Positions 45,449 to 54,360 of a DNA stretch of 64,000 nucleotides are shown here, in pieces. Below the pieces are notes generated by a model. The model had not been told where the DNA came from, searched no databases, and worked only from the letters and a program-made list of their open reading frames with translations. The stretch comes from Treponema sp. (lineage in GTDB: Bacteria; Spirochaetota; Spirochaetia; Treponematales; Treponemataceae): the NCBI GenBank assembly GCA_017940255.1, contig JAGAZB010000005.1, positions 62,001 to 126,000 on the forward strand, written 5' to 3'. Position numbers and translations under genes: made by a program. Position 1 is the stretch's first letter. Every line of letters begins with the position of its first letter.

Positions 45449-47014
45449 ATGAAAGGAAGAATAAAGAAAGTTTTGGGACTTTTTGCTTTATTTATTATTG
45501 CTTCTGTCAGCCTTTTTGCAGCTGCACCAGCAATCAATTCAAAGTATGGATATTTTGATATTGCCTGGGGTAGTACTCTTGGTCAAATCAAAATGAAGGG
45601 CTATGAGCTTAGTCCTATGGATGAAGATATTGTTGCTTCTGAACAGACACTCTATAAAAAGCCGATATCAATTTATACACTTAGCAATAAAAAAGATAAG
45701 TTTGTAGTCAATACTGTTTTGTATTTTTATGATGGAAAACTTTTTAAGGTTACAGAGATTTTGAATAAATCAATGGCAAGTGCTTCAAAAGTTGCCGGCC
45801 GTTACGGAAAATTTGCTGATGCTGGTATTTATCAGTCTAAAGAAGATAAAAACAGGTATTGTGACTATACATATACCGAAGACGGTTATTTGTCTAATGC
45901 TTCTATTTGGATGCAGATTGCAGGCGATACGGTAGAAGTTCAGTTTTATGATTTTTCAGTGCTTTCAAAAATAAATAGAGCAAGCCAGAAACTTGCCGGA
46001 AAAGCGACAATTGCAGATGAACTTTATGAAATTGCTGGAGAACTGCTTGAAAATACAGATAAGTCAAAGAAAATCAGTATGGCCTTTGTTGCCCTTACTT
46101 CTGATGCTCAGAATAAGTTTGTAGAAAACTATGTTACAGATGCTCTTACCCAGTCTGTTTTTGAAACAGGAAATGTGCGAATCATTGAACGTGCAAATCT
46201 GGAAAAGATTCTTGCTGAACAGAAGTTTCAGGCAGGCGGTCTTGTAGATGATAATTCTGCAAAAGCAATTGGTAAGATTGCTGGTGTAGACTATGTTTGC
46301 TATGGCGATATGAAAGATATTGGTGATGAAATTACTATAAATGCCAGGATTGTAGATGTAGAAAGCGGAGAAGTTCTTGCAATCAGCCGTACAACCGTAG
46401 AAAAAGACAAGTACCTCCGCGATTATATTGTTACCCAGAAAAAAGTAGAAAAAGAACGGGTACAAGCAGAAAAGAAAGCTGTTGAAGAACAGTTAGCTAA
46501 ATCTAAATGGGAAGTAACTAAAAATAGGAATAAATCTAAGGGGTATACAACTTATACATTTATTAATCGTACAGATGGTAATCAATTTATTTTTTTTGGA
46601 TACGATAAATATGATGATCCTAGGGATTCTGTTGTTCAGGTAGGGTTCAGATGGGGGAGTGATGATGTCGCTTGGAAGTCTACAGATTGGTGTAAGGAAA
46701 TATTTGTATTAACAGGTGATAGTGGTAATGTTTACAAAACCATACAAACAAGTGGATATGCATACTGGTCTTTTTCAACTGGCTGGAAGGCAAATAGTTA
46801 TGATTCTTGTGATTTTATGTTTGCATATCATCCAAAATTAAATAAGAAAGAAGTTCTTAATATGTTTGGTTCAAATAATACTTTGACAGTAGAGATTGTT
46901 TATAGAGATACTTTAACCAAACGTTTTGATACTTCCATGTTCTGGGAAGTGCTTGCCGCCAACGGCATAACCAAAGAAGAAATCTTTGCTGCAATAGATA
47001 ACGAAGATTTGTAA
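45449..47014 (+). CDS. Secreted protein with a CsgG/FlgO-like domain
   Basis: 521 residues: signal peptide (about 1-24), an N-terminal domain of about 150 residues, then a CsgG-like domain (about 185-330: RIIERANLEKILAEQKFQ, KAIGKIAGVDYVCYGDM, INARIVDVESGEVL), a charged coiled segment, and a C-terminal domain of about 150 residues (YTTYTFINRTDGNQFIFFG). The CsgG-type domain assembles outer-membrane complexes or, as LpoB, activates peptidoglycan synthases. Codons around 46500-46900 look more AT-rich (AGG, ATA, AAT) than in the rest, hinting that the last domain was acquired separately. Two bases after the preceding gene; the stop abuts the stop of the convergent ATPase gene. Confidence 0.75.
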   Translation: MKGRIKKVLGLFALFIIASVSLFAAAPAINSKYGYFDIAWGSTLGQIKMKGYELSPMDEDIVASEQTLYKKPISIYTLSNKKDKFVVNTVLYFYDGKLFKVTEILNKSMASASKVAGRYGKFADAGIYQSKEDKNRYCDYTYTEDGYLSNASIWMQIAGDTVEVQFYDFSVLSKINRASQKLAGKATIADELYEIAGELLENTDKSKKISMAFVALTSDAQNKFVENYVTDALTQSVFETGNVRIIERANLEKILAEQKFQAGGLVDDNSAKAIGKIAGVDYVCYGDMKDIGDEITINARIVDVESGEVLAISRTTVEKDKYLRDYIVTQKKVEKERVQAEKKAVEEQLAKSKWEVTKNRNKSKGYTTYTFINRTDGNQFIFFGYDKYDDPRDSVVQVGFRWGSDDVAWKSTDWCKEIFVLTGDSGNVYKTIQTSGYAYWSFSTGWKANSYDSCDFMFAYHPKLNKKEVLNMFGSNNTLTVEIVYRDTLTKRFDTSMFWEVLAANGITKEEIFAAIDNEDL

Positions 47015-48607
47015 TTATTTTATAAATCTTTCAATCTTGCATTCGTGCTTTTTGCTGTCGGCATCGTAGTTTATGCCCACAAAAAGCACGTTGCCTTGCC
47101 AGTTTTCTAATGAAGAAAAATATTTTTTTTCATGAATCTGTTTTAGTGCGGTATCTGGAGAGCTGTTGCGTTTAAGTTCTACAATAATAGCAGATTTTGT
47201 TTTATCAAAAGGAATGTATGCAATGTCTGCACAACCATTTCCTGTTGGAAGCTCCTTTGCAATTATATAGCCGTTGAGGGCATAAATGTATGCAAGGTAA
47301 ATGGCGGCATGAAGGGCGTATTCATTGTTGTAATTGCGGTTTGAGGTAACGTGCATGTGTGCATCATCAAGGGCCTTGGCAACTGCTTCTTCATTTCCGG
47401 CTATGGTATCTTGTAAAAGAATCTTTGATGCTTTTATGATTTTGTCTGTTTCGGCATAGTTTTCGTCACTTTCTATAGCTTTTTGCCATTCATTATAAAT
47501 TTCGCGGTTTGGTATATAGCACTGTTGTTCTTCTTCATCATAAGCAAGATATCCCAAATGAATTAGATATGTAAAAACTTCATCTTTGCTGTCAAAACCT
47601 GTCATTGTGTTATCATACTTTTCAACATTTACATCAACCCGGTCTCCACCCATCATTGTAATTACATCTTCTTTTGTGCCTGCAAAATTCATGCGGATTT
47701 TTTCGGCTACAACTTTGTATGAACTGGTTTTGCTCCAATAAGAAATGAATTCGCCGGTAATACAGGCCTTAAGAACTGCCTGTGGATTGTATATTTCAGT
47801 TCCTTTCATTTTATAACCGTCATACCAGCTTTTGCATTTTTCAAAATCTCGTCCATATTTGCTACATAGGGATTTTACTTCATCAGTTGTAAAACCTGTG
47901 AATTCTGTGAAGTTTCCAATTCGGAGCATATTGTATTCATCAAAAGTGTTTAGTTTAGATTGAACCATGTCCTTCATAATTGGGAGAATTCCTGTAAGGT
48001 AAGCAAGTGAAATTGCGGGTTTTAATTCTGCATTTTTAAAAAGCGAATTCAAAAAACCAAGGTATGGTTTGAATTCTTCATCACCAACCTGTTCACGGAT
48101 TAGTACATCATATTCGTCTATAATGATAATGAAAGTTTCGCCAGTTTTAGCGTAAACCTTCTGTATATAGGAAGCCAGTGCGGTTTCTTCGAATTTTATG
48201 TCTGGATAAGCTTCCCTAAACTCTGCACAAATCTTCTGTGAAAAAAAACTTACAAAGCTATTGCCTCTTTGTTCTTCTTCTGTTAATCCAAGGTAAGTTC
48301 CGTACAGGGCATTTAAGTCTATTTTTATAACATTGTATTTGTTAAGATTTTTTTCAAAGGAATCTGTGCTTGCAATCTTGTACTGTGCAAATAGTTCTCG
48401 TGAATTGGCTCCTTTAGAATAGTAAGCAGAAAGCATATCTTCTGCTATGGATTTTCCAAAACGGCGAGGACGGGAAATGCAGATAAATTTAAAAGATGGA
48501 CTGTTGATTCGACGGTTTATTTCTTCAATCATCATTGTTTTGTCGATATACAGTTCTTTTGTCTGCTGAAGAAAATTTGTATTATTTGGATTGAGATAGA
48601 CTCCCAT
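47015..48607 (-). CDS. AAA-ATPase-like protein with C-terminal PD-(D/E)XK nuclease domain
   Basis: 530 residues from the internal ATG at 48607 (AGGGGCG Shine-Dalgarno five bases upstream, and family members begin MG-YLNP); the frame is open 19 codons further. Walker A SRPRRFGKS, Walker B FIIIIDEYD, then a central region and a C-terminal nuclease-like fold with ADIAYIP and IIVELKRN (ExK). This family is abundant and often multi-copy in Bacteroidetes and Treponema; its role is unknown, though defence or mobile-element origins are often proposed. Divergent from the oad operon. Confidence 0.88.
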   Translation of the reverse strand: MGVYLNPNNTNFLQQTKELYIDKTMMIEEINRRINSPSFKFICISRPRRFGKSIAEDMLSAYYSKGANSRELFAQYKIASTDSFEKNLNKYNVIKIDLNALYGTYLGLTEEEQRGNSFVSFFSQKICAEFREAYPDIKFEETALASYIQKVYAKTGETFIIIIDEYDVLIREQVGDEEFKPYLGFLNSLFKNAELKPAISLAYLTGILPIMKDMVQSKLNTFDEYNMLRIGNFTEFTGFTTDEVKSLCSKYGRDFEKCKSWYDGYKMKGTEIYNPQAVLKACITGEFISYWSKTSSYKVVAEKIRMNFAGTKEDVITMMGGDRVDVNVEKYDNTMTGFDSKDEVFTYLIHLGYLAYDEEEQQCYIPNREIYNEWQKAIESDENYAETDKIIKASKILLQDTIAGNEEAVAKALDDAHMHVTSNRNYNNEYALHAAIYLAYIYALNGYIIAKELPTGNGCADIAYIPFDKTKSAIIVELKRNSSPDTALKQIHEKKYFSSLENWQGNVLFVGINYDADSKKHECKIERFIK

Positions 48608-48692
48608 TATTCGCCCCTGTGTACAAGATATTTCTATTTTAGCATATTTTATAGAAGGTGTCATTCTTTCTTATAATAGGTATTTTCTCTCA

Positions 48693-48721
48693 TTGAATAT
48701 TCCTTTTCATTCTTATATAAT
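48693..48721 (+). promoter_or_regulatory. Sigma-70 promoter of the oad operon
   Basis: TTGAAT (48693-48698), 17-base spacer, TATAAT (48716-48721). The leader then holds an AAAATCG/CGATTTT stem (48731-48758) followed by two more T; weak attenuator-like structure. SD AAGAGG precedes oadG. Confidence 0.75.
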
Positions 48722-48784
48722 TTATGCATTAAAATCGGGGGCGGAAGTTTTCGATTTTTTAAACTAACTCTTTAAGAGGTTTTT

Positions 48785-49051
48785 ATGACAATTACCGAAA
48801 TGCTTGGACAGAGTGGACTTTTGACTCTGCTTGGTATGTGTGTCGTATTCAGTTTCATCATCATTTTAATATGTTGTATGAAGCTGCTTCAGACTATAAT
48901 TCATGCTTTTAAGCTGGACAAAGAGGCTCCAGAGGCTAAACAGGCTTCTGCTGGAGCTCCTGCTGCATCTGCTACTAGTCCGGCAAGTGATAATGGGGCT
49001 GTTATTGCAGCCATCGCAGCTGCCGTTCATGATAGAGCGTTGAATTCGTAA
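48785..49051 (+). CDS. oadG: Oxaloacetate decarboxylase gamma subunit
   Basis: 88 residues: one N-terminal membrane helix (about 14-38, LTLLGMCVVFSFIIILICCM), then an Ala/Pro-rich linker and an Ala-rich end (AVIAAIAAAVHDRA). This matches OadG, the small anchoring subunit of Na+-pumping decarboxylases, which links the alpha and beta subunits. Directly upstream of oadA (18 bp). The end region with consecutive Ala and Ile is typical for the zinc-linked tail, but no zinc ligands are evident. Confidence 0.88.
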   Translation: MTITEMLGQSGLLTLLGMCVVFSFIIILICCMKLLQTIIHAFKLDKEAPEAKQASAGAPAASATSPASDNGAVIAAIAAAVHDRALNS

Positions 49052-49069
49052 ATAAATAAGAGGAATAAT

Positions 49070-51220
49070 ATGGCTAAAGTAGGAATTACAGAACTTGCAA
49101 TTCGTGATGCTCATCAGAGCCTTCACGCAACACGTATGACAACAGCAGATATGCTGCCAATCTGTGACAAACTTGATAAAGTTGGTTACAAATATATTGA
49201 AGGATGGGGTGGAGCAACTTATGACTCTTGTATCCGCTTCTTGAACGAAGATCCTTGGGAGCGCTTGCGCAAACTTCATGCAGCACTTCCAAATAACAAA
49301 ATTATGATGCTTCTTCGTGCTCAGAACCTTCTTGGTTACAAGCACTATGCTGATGATGTAGTAGAAAAGTTCGTAGCAACTGCTGCAAAGAACGGTATTG
49401 GTTGTTTCCGTATTTTTGATGCCTGCAACGACCCTCGCAACATGGAATGTGCTACAAAGGCAGCTAAAAAATCTGGTGTTGATGTTCAGATGGCTATTTC
49501 TTATGCCGTAACACCTTTCCATACTAACGAAAAATATGCAGAGCTTGCAAAGACTTATGCGGACTTTGGTGCAGATTCTATTTGTATTAAAGATATGTCT
49601 GGTCTTTTGAAGCCTTACGAAGCTTATGATCTGGTTCAGAAGATTAAGGCTAAGGTAGATCTTCCTATTGAAATTCACTCACACGCTACAACAGGTCTTT
49701 CTGTTGCAACACTTTTGAAGGCTGCTGAAGCAGGGGCTGACTGGCTTGATACTGCAATTTCTTCTATGTCTATGGGTACTTCTCACTCACCAACAGAAAC
49801 TGTAGTAGAAATGCTCAAGGGTACAGACATGGATACTGGCCTTGATACAAAGCTCCTTCTTGAAATTGCTGCTTACTTCCGCGAAGTTCGCAAGCACTAT
49901 TCTTCACTTGAATCTTCATTCCTTGGAGCTGATACTCGTATTCTTCTTTCTCAGGTTCCTGGCGGAATGCTTTCTAACCTTGAAAGCCAGCTTAAACAGC
50001 AGAATGCAGGAGACAGAATGGATGAAGTTCTTGCTGAATTGCCAAAGGTTCACAAGGATGCTGGTTATGTTCCACTCGTAACTCCTACTTCTCAGATTGT
50101 AGGAACTCAGGCTGTAATGAACGTTCTTATGGGACGCTATACAACTATGACTCAGGACTTCCGCAACCTTATTACTGGACGCTTTGGAAAACTTCCTGCA
50201 GATGCAAATCCTGACTTGGTTAAGAAGGCTCTTGAGCAGAATCATATGGATGCAGTTGTTACTTGTCGTCCAGCAGATCTTCTTGAACCTGAATGGGATA
50301 AAATGGTTGAAGAAGCAAAGAAGGCTGGTGGTGACGGTTCAGACGAAGACGTACTTACATACGCTATGTTCCCTAATGTTGCTCCAAAATTCTTTGCTTC
50401 ACGCGCTAACGGCCCTGTTGATGCAGCAAGCACATTTGCTAAGAAAGAAGCTGCTGCCGCTCCTGCTAAGGAAAACAAGGGTGGTTCATACACTATCAAC
50501 GTAAACGGAACTGCCTATAACGTAACAACAGGTCCTGCTGGTGACAGCATGAATGTAAATGTAAACGGCACTTCTTATAACGTAAGTTTTGGAGCTGCCG
50601 GTGCCGCTCCTGCTGCTCCAGTGAGTGCCTCTGCGCCAGTTGCGCAAGCAACTGGTGTTACGGGCGGAACGCCCGTAACTGCTCCTGTAGCTGGTACATT
50701 GCTCCGCTATGCTGTAAATGCAGGTGCAAATGTAAAGAAGGGTGATACAGTAATCATCGTTGAATCTATGAAGATGGAGCTTGAAGTTAAGGCTCCAGAA
50801 TCTGGAACAATCAACTTTACTGTTCAGCCAGGAAGCCAGATTGCTCAGGGCCAGACTCTTGCAACTCTTGGTGGATGTGCAGTTGCGCCAGCAACTGCAG
50901 GCGCAGGTAACGTAAACTCTGGCGCGTCAGGTGCACAGAAACCTGCGCCAGCACCAGCTCCTAAACCTGCCACTTCCGCACCAGTGGTTTCGACAGGCTC
51001 AACCACCGGTGGTACACCAGTAAAAGCTCCTGTTGCAGGAACTTTGCTCCGCTATGCAGTTAGCGAAGGTGCCAGTGTAAAGGCTGATACAACTGTAATC
51101 ATCGTAGAATCTATGAAGATGGAATTGGAAATTAAGGCAGGTGCTGCAGGTAAGGTTCACTTTGTTGCAGCAACTGGTTCTCAGATTGCACAGGGTGCAA
51201 CTTTGGCCGAAATTCAGTAA
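49070..51220 (+). CDS. oadA: Oxaloacetate decarboxylase alpha subunit with two biotinyl domains
   Basis: 716 residues: carboxyltransferase TIM barrel (about 1-300; ITELAIRDAHQSLHATRM, CIKDMSG), the conserved carboxylase domain (about 310-450), a Gly/Ala-rich linker with two YxINVNGTxYNV-like stretches, then two biotin-carrier domains with biotin Lys 568 and Lys 683 (both in VESMKMELE). OadA of other bacteria has one biotinyl domain (about 590-600 residues), so the second is extra. The linkers are coded partly by short palindromes. Transfers the carboxylate of oxaloacetate to biotin for decarboxylation at OadB. SD AGAGGA precedes the ATG. Centre of the oadG-oadA-oadB operon. Confidence 0.94.
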   Translation: MAKVGITELAIRDAHQSLHATRMTTADMLPICDKLDKVGYKYIEGWGGATYDSCIRFLNEDPWERLRKLHAALPNNKIMMLLRAQNLLGYKHYADDVVEKFVATAAKNGIGCFRIFDACNDPRNMECATKAAKKSGVDVQMAISYAVTPFHTNEKYAELAKTYADFGADSICIKDMSGLLKPYEAYDLVQKIKAKVDLPIEIHSHATTGLSVATLLKAAEAGADWLDTAISSMSMGTSHSPTETVVEMLKGTDMDTGLDTKLLLEIAAYFREVRKHYSSLESSFLGADTRILLSQVPGGMLSNLESQLKQQNAGDRMDEVLAELPKVHKDAGYVPLVTPTSQIVGTQAVMNVLMGRYTTMTQDFRNLITGRFGKLPADANPDLVKKALEQNHMDAVVTCRPADLLEPEWDKMVEEAKKAGGDGSDEDVLTYAMFPNVAPKFFASRANGPVDAASTFAKKEAAAAPAKENKGGSYTINVNGTAYNVTTGPAGDSMNVNVNGTSYNVSFGAAGAAPAAPVSASAPVAQATGVTGGTPVTAPVAGTLLRYAVNAGANVKKGDTVIIVESMKMELEVKAPESGTINFTVQPGSQIAQGQTLATLGGCAVAPATAGAGNVNSGASGAQKPAPAPAPKPATSAPVVSTGSTTGGTPVKAPVAGTLLRYAVSEGASVKADTTVIIVESMKMELEIKAGAAGKVHFVAATGSQIAQGATLAEIQ
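50636..51012. repeat. Palindromes inside the linker-coding part of oadA
   Basis: CCAGTTGC-GCAA-GCAACTGG (50636-50655), GTTACGGGCG-GAA-CGCCCGTAAC (arms 50657-50666 and 50670-50679), GCAGTTGC-GCCA-GCAACTGC (50879-50898), and GTGGTT...AACCAC around TCGACAGGCTC (50984-51006) next to ACCACCGGTGGT (51001-51012). All lie in frame, in regions encoding the low-complexity linkers before and between the biotinyl domains. The first and third are near copies. Confidence 0.8.
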
Positions 51221-51229
51221 GGGTTTACT

Positions 51230-52675
51230 ATGGAAACAGAATTGAACAAAAATAATGATAAATTCAAGGCACTTAAGATAACTGCTGTTATCTGTGCTCT
51301 TGCAATGGTTCTTTCTTTTGCAGGCTGTGGAGCTTCTAAAAACTCTGCTGCTTCTGAAAAGAGCTATGCTTCATCTACAATCATAAAGGGGTCTGAGAAT
51401 ATCAAACCTATTTCAGTTTCTTCTTTCTTTAAGAATGTAGGAAAAAATACTGGAATCTACAAAATGATTCATAATCCTACTCCAGAAGAAATTGCAGAAG
51501 AAAAGGCTTCTAAAGAGGCAATGGAAATTGCAAAAGAAGAACAGGCCGCTCAGGCAGCCGCAGACCTTGCCGCTCACCCTGTAAAGGGCTGGCAGAGGCT
51601 TGTTATGCTTGCAATCGGCTTCCTTATTGTTTACCTTGGAGCCGCAAAAGGTTTTGAACCTCTTCTTCTTATTCCAATCGGATTCGGTACTATTCTTGTA
51701 AATATTCCTGGAGCTGGAATGGGGGAAGGCCCTGACGGTATGCTCCACATTATTTATTCAGCCGGTGTTGGAAACGAGTTCTTCCCTATGCTCATTTTTA
51801 TGGGTATTGGTGCCATGACAGACTTTGGTCCTCTTATTGCAAACCCTAAGACAGCCCTGCTTGGCGGTGCTGCCCAGCTTGGTGTATTTGCAACCCTCTT
51901 TGGTGTTGCCGCAATGAACTTTATTCCTGGCATTGACTACAACATGAAGCAGGCCTGTGCAATCGCCATTATTGGTGGTGCTGATGGTCCTACTTCAATT
52001 TATGTTTCTGGAAAGCTTGCTCCTGAAATGATGGCTGTAATTGCTGTTGCGGCTTATTCATACATGGCTCTGGTTCCTATGATTCAGCCTCCGATTATGA
52101 AGCTTCTGACTTCTAAAAAAGAACGCCAGATTAAGATGAAGCAGCTTCGTCCTGTTTCTAAGACAGAAAAGATTTTGTTCCCACTTCTTTTGCTGGTAGT
52201 AACAATTCTTCTTTTGCCTCCTGCAGCTCCTCTTATTGGTATGCTTGCATTTGGTAACTTTATCAAAGAAATTGGATGTGTTCAGCGCCTTTCTGAGACA
52301 GTAGAAAATGAAATGATGAACATCGTTTCTATCCTTCTTTCTCTTGGTGTTGGTTCTCAGATGACTCCAGAAAAGATTATGCACTTGAACTCACTTGGAA
52401 TTATTGTTCTTGGTCTTCTTGCCTTTGCTGTTGCTACAGCAGGTGGTCTTATCATGGCTAAGATTATGAACCTCTTCCTTAAAGAAAAGATTAATCCGCT
52501 TATCGGTTCGGCTGGTGTATCAGCTGTTCCAATGGCAGCCCGCGTTGCAAACAAGGTTGGTATGAGTGAAGACCCAACTAACTTCCTTTTGATGCACGCT
52601 ATGGGACCAAACGTTTCCGGCGTAATCGGAACTGCTATTGCGGCCGGTGTGTTTATTTCTACTTACGGAATGTGA
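51230..52675 (+). CDS. oadB: Oxaloacetate decarboxylase beta subunit, with a lipoprotein-like N-terminal extension
   Basis: 481 residues. From about residue 120 the sequence is a standard OadB membrane subunit (nine or so helices; [48 protein letters not shown]). It pumps Na+ out while decarboxylating carboxybiotin. About 110 residues precede this: a first hydrophobic helix with lipobox SFAGC (Cys33), then a polar, Ala/Glu-rich stretch. Known OadB proteins lack such an extension, as far as I recall. Ends 10 bases before a GGCCGC hairpin and the terminator at 52718. Confidence 0.94.
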   Translation: METELNKNNDKFKALKITAVICALAMVLSFAGCGASKNSAASEKSYASSTIIKGSENIKPISVSSFFKNVGKNTGIYKMIHNPTPEEIAEEKASKEAMEIAKEEQAAQAAADLAAHPVKGWQRLVMLAIGFLIVYLGAAKGFEPLLLIPIGFGTILVNIPGAGMGEGPDGMLHIIYSAGVGNEFFPMLIFMGIGAMTDFGPLIANPKTALLGGAAQLGVFATLFGVAAMNFIPGIDYNMKQACAIAIIGGADGPTSIYVSGKLAPEMMAVIAVAAYSYMALVPMIQPPIMKLLTSKKERQIKMKQLRPVSKTEKILFPLLLLVVTILLLPPAAPLIGMLAFGNFIKEIGCVQRLSETVENEMMNIVSILLSLGVGSQMTPEKIMHLNSLGIIVLGLLAFAVATAGGLIMAKIMNLFLKEKINPLIGSAGVSAVPMAARVANKVGMSEDPTNFLLMHAMGPNVSGVIGTAIAAGVFISTYGM

Positions 52676-52680
52676 GGTAG

Positions 52681-52696
52681 GCCGCTGGCAAGCGGC
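52681..52696. repeat. GCCGCT/AGCGGC hairpin after oadB
   Basis: GCCGCT-GGCA-AGCGGC directly after the oadB stop; member of the GGCCGC hairpin family. Confidence 0.65.
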
Positions 52697-52717
52697 CGAT
52701 GATAGATTGGAAAGCGT

Positions 52718-52764
52718 AAAAAAAGCCTTGTGCTAAGGAGATTTCCTGGTACAAGGCTTTTTTT
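52718..52764. terminator. Strong bidirectional terminator after the oad operon
   Basis: A 14-bp perfect stem (AAAAAAAGCCTTGT at 52718-52731 with its complement at 52751-52764), extended inside by AGGA/TCCT, with A- and T-runs at the ends. It can serve both the oad operon and the convergent uracil permease. Confidence 0.9.
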
Positions 52765-52779
52765 ATGCAGAGAAAACTG

Positions 52780-52833
52780 CGGGGCGTTACGTACGTTCGC
52801 TTCGCTCACTACCGAGTTTGCTTCGCAAACTCG
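52780..52833. repeat. Repeat with CGGGGCGTTACG and a CGAGTTTG hairpin
   Basis: CGGGGCGTTACG (52780-52791) matches 36036-36047; then TTCGCTTCGCTCAC and a perfect CGAGTTTGC/GCAAACTCG hairpin with loop TTC (52813-52833). Confidence 0.7.
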
Positions 52834-52860
52834 AGGCGCAGCTTAAATAGTATTGCTGTT

Positions 52861-54210
52861 TTACTCAGCTTCCTTACCCAACATAACGTTTGTAAGGATA
52901 CCGAGGATAAGTGCACATGCAACTGTACGGATTTCTACGGCGCCGAAGCTTACTACCATTCCGCCAACACCAGTGATAAGGATAACTGATGCAACGAAGA
53001 GGTTTTTGTTTTTGTTCAAATCTACGCTCTGGAACATCTTCAAACCAGAAACTGCGATAAAGCCGTAAAGAGCTACACAAACGCCGCCCATTACGCAGGA
53101 AGGAATTGTTTCAAGGAAGGCAACGAGTGGAGAAATCAGAGAGAAGATGATACAAATACATGCACACCCCCAGATAGAGATTGTAGAAGCGTTGCGTGTG
53201 ATTGCAACACAACCGATTGATTCACCGTAAGTTGTGTTTGGACAGCCGCCAAAGAAAGCTCCTGCAATAGAACCGATTCCGTCTCCAAGAAGGGTGCGGG
53301 TAAGGCCTGGTTCTTCAAGAAGGTCTTTTCCGATGATTGTAGAAAGGTTTTTGTGGTCTGCAAGGTGTTCTGCGAATACTACAAAGGCAACTGGAACATA
53401 AGCTGTGAACAGAGTAAGAATGTATTTTCCGGTGATTGCCTTAAGGCCTTCTGTACCACCAAGCAGGAAGGTGAATTTTGGAAGTGCGAACCAGCCGGAA
53501 AGCTTTCCGAAATCAAGTGAAGTTACTGCTGAATAATTGATTACGATAAGTGCTTCATTTCCTGTAGCGTGTCCAATGATTGCAAAAATTGAAGCAAGAC
53601 AGTAGCCGGCAAGAATTCCGAGAATGAAAGGAATAAGACGTCCGATTTTTTTACCATAAGTAGAAAAGAGCATTGTTACTGCAAGTGTACAAAGTCCGCA
53701 GATGAGGGCAACGTATGTGCTTCCGCCTTCTACGCTAGACTTCATAAGGTCGCCAACTGCGTTTCCAGAAAGTGAAAGTCCGATGATTGCAACTGTTGGT
53801 CCAATGATTACTGGAGGCATAAGTTTGTTAATCCAGTTTGTTCCACAGAACTTTACTACAATTGCGATGATTACATACACAAGACCTGCCATGAGGGCAC
53901 CGATGATGAGTCCCCAGTAGCCTGCTGATTCTGAAAGTCCCAGTGTTGCAGCACCTGCAAAGGCACTGAACATTGAACCGATGAAGGCAAATGAGCTTCC
54001 CAGGAAAACTGGGCTAGAGCTCTTTGTGAAGAGCAGGTAAACGAATGTTCCGATTCCGGCTCCAAAAAGAGCGGCTGATGCGGAAAGTCCGTGTCCGATG
54101 ATTGCTGGAACTGCGATTGTTGCAGCCATAATTGCTAAAAGCTGTTGTAAAGCAAAGAGAATTACTTTACTGAATCTTGGCTTGTCTTTGATGTTGTAAA
54201 TCAAATCCAT
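52861..54210 (-). CDS. uraA: Uracil permease (NCS2 family)
   Basis: 449 residues, about 14 membrane helices, NCS2-family pattern (LQQLLAIMAATIAVPAIIG at the first helix, GPTVAIIGLSLSGNA, FVVFAEHLADHKNLS with the substrate-binding Glu, GGCPNTTYGES, and SVCVALYGFIA-like final helix). H+-coupled uracil or xanthine importer; uracil is favoured by similarity. SD CAGGAG precedes ATG 54210. Its upstream leader holds a GGCCGCC/GGCGGCC hairpin. Confidence 0.9.
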   Translation of the reverse strand: MDLIYNIKDKPRFSKVILFALQQLLAIMAATIAVPAIIGHGLSASAALFGAGIGTFVYLLFTKSSSPVFLGSSFAFIGSMFSAFAGAATLGLSESAGYWGLIIGALMAGLVYVIIAIVVKFCGTNWINKLMPPVIIGPTVAIIGLSLSGNAVGDLMKSSVEGGSTYVALICGLCTLAVTMLFSTYGKKIGRLIPFILGILAGYCLASIFAIIGHATGNEALIVINYSAVTSLDFGKLSGWFALPKFTFLLGGTEGLKAITGKYILTLFTAYVPVAFVVFAEHLADHKNLSTIIGKDLLEEPGLTRTLLGDGIGSIAGAFFGGCPNTTYGESIGCVAITRNASTISIWGCACICIIFSLISPLVAFLETIPSCVMGGVCVALYGFIAVSGLKMFQSVDLNKNKNLFVASVILITGVGGMVVSFGAVEIRTVACALILGILTNVMLGKEAE

Positions 54211-54230
54211 TTTTTTTTACTCCTGAGGAA

Positions 54231-54249
54231 GGCCGCCCGGCAGGCGGCC
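54231..54249. repeat. GGCCGCC/GGCGGCC hairpin upstream of uraA
   Basis: Seven-bp stem with loop CGGCA in the leader of the minus-strand uraA gene; followed by GGTGTTTA, like the copies at 6697 and 41931. Confidence 0.7.
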
Positions 54250-54360
54250 GGTGTTTACTAGTGAAACGTTTTTCCTGTTCCACCATCATAAAATCATATA
54301 AAATTCATTGTTAAAAATCAATGTGTTAGTTATATTATATAGAAAATAGAGAGGTGATTT

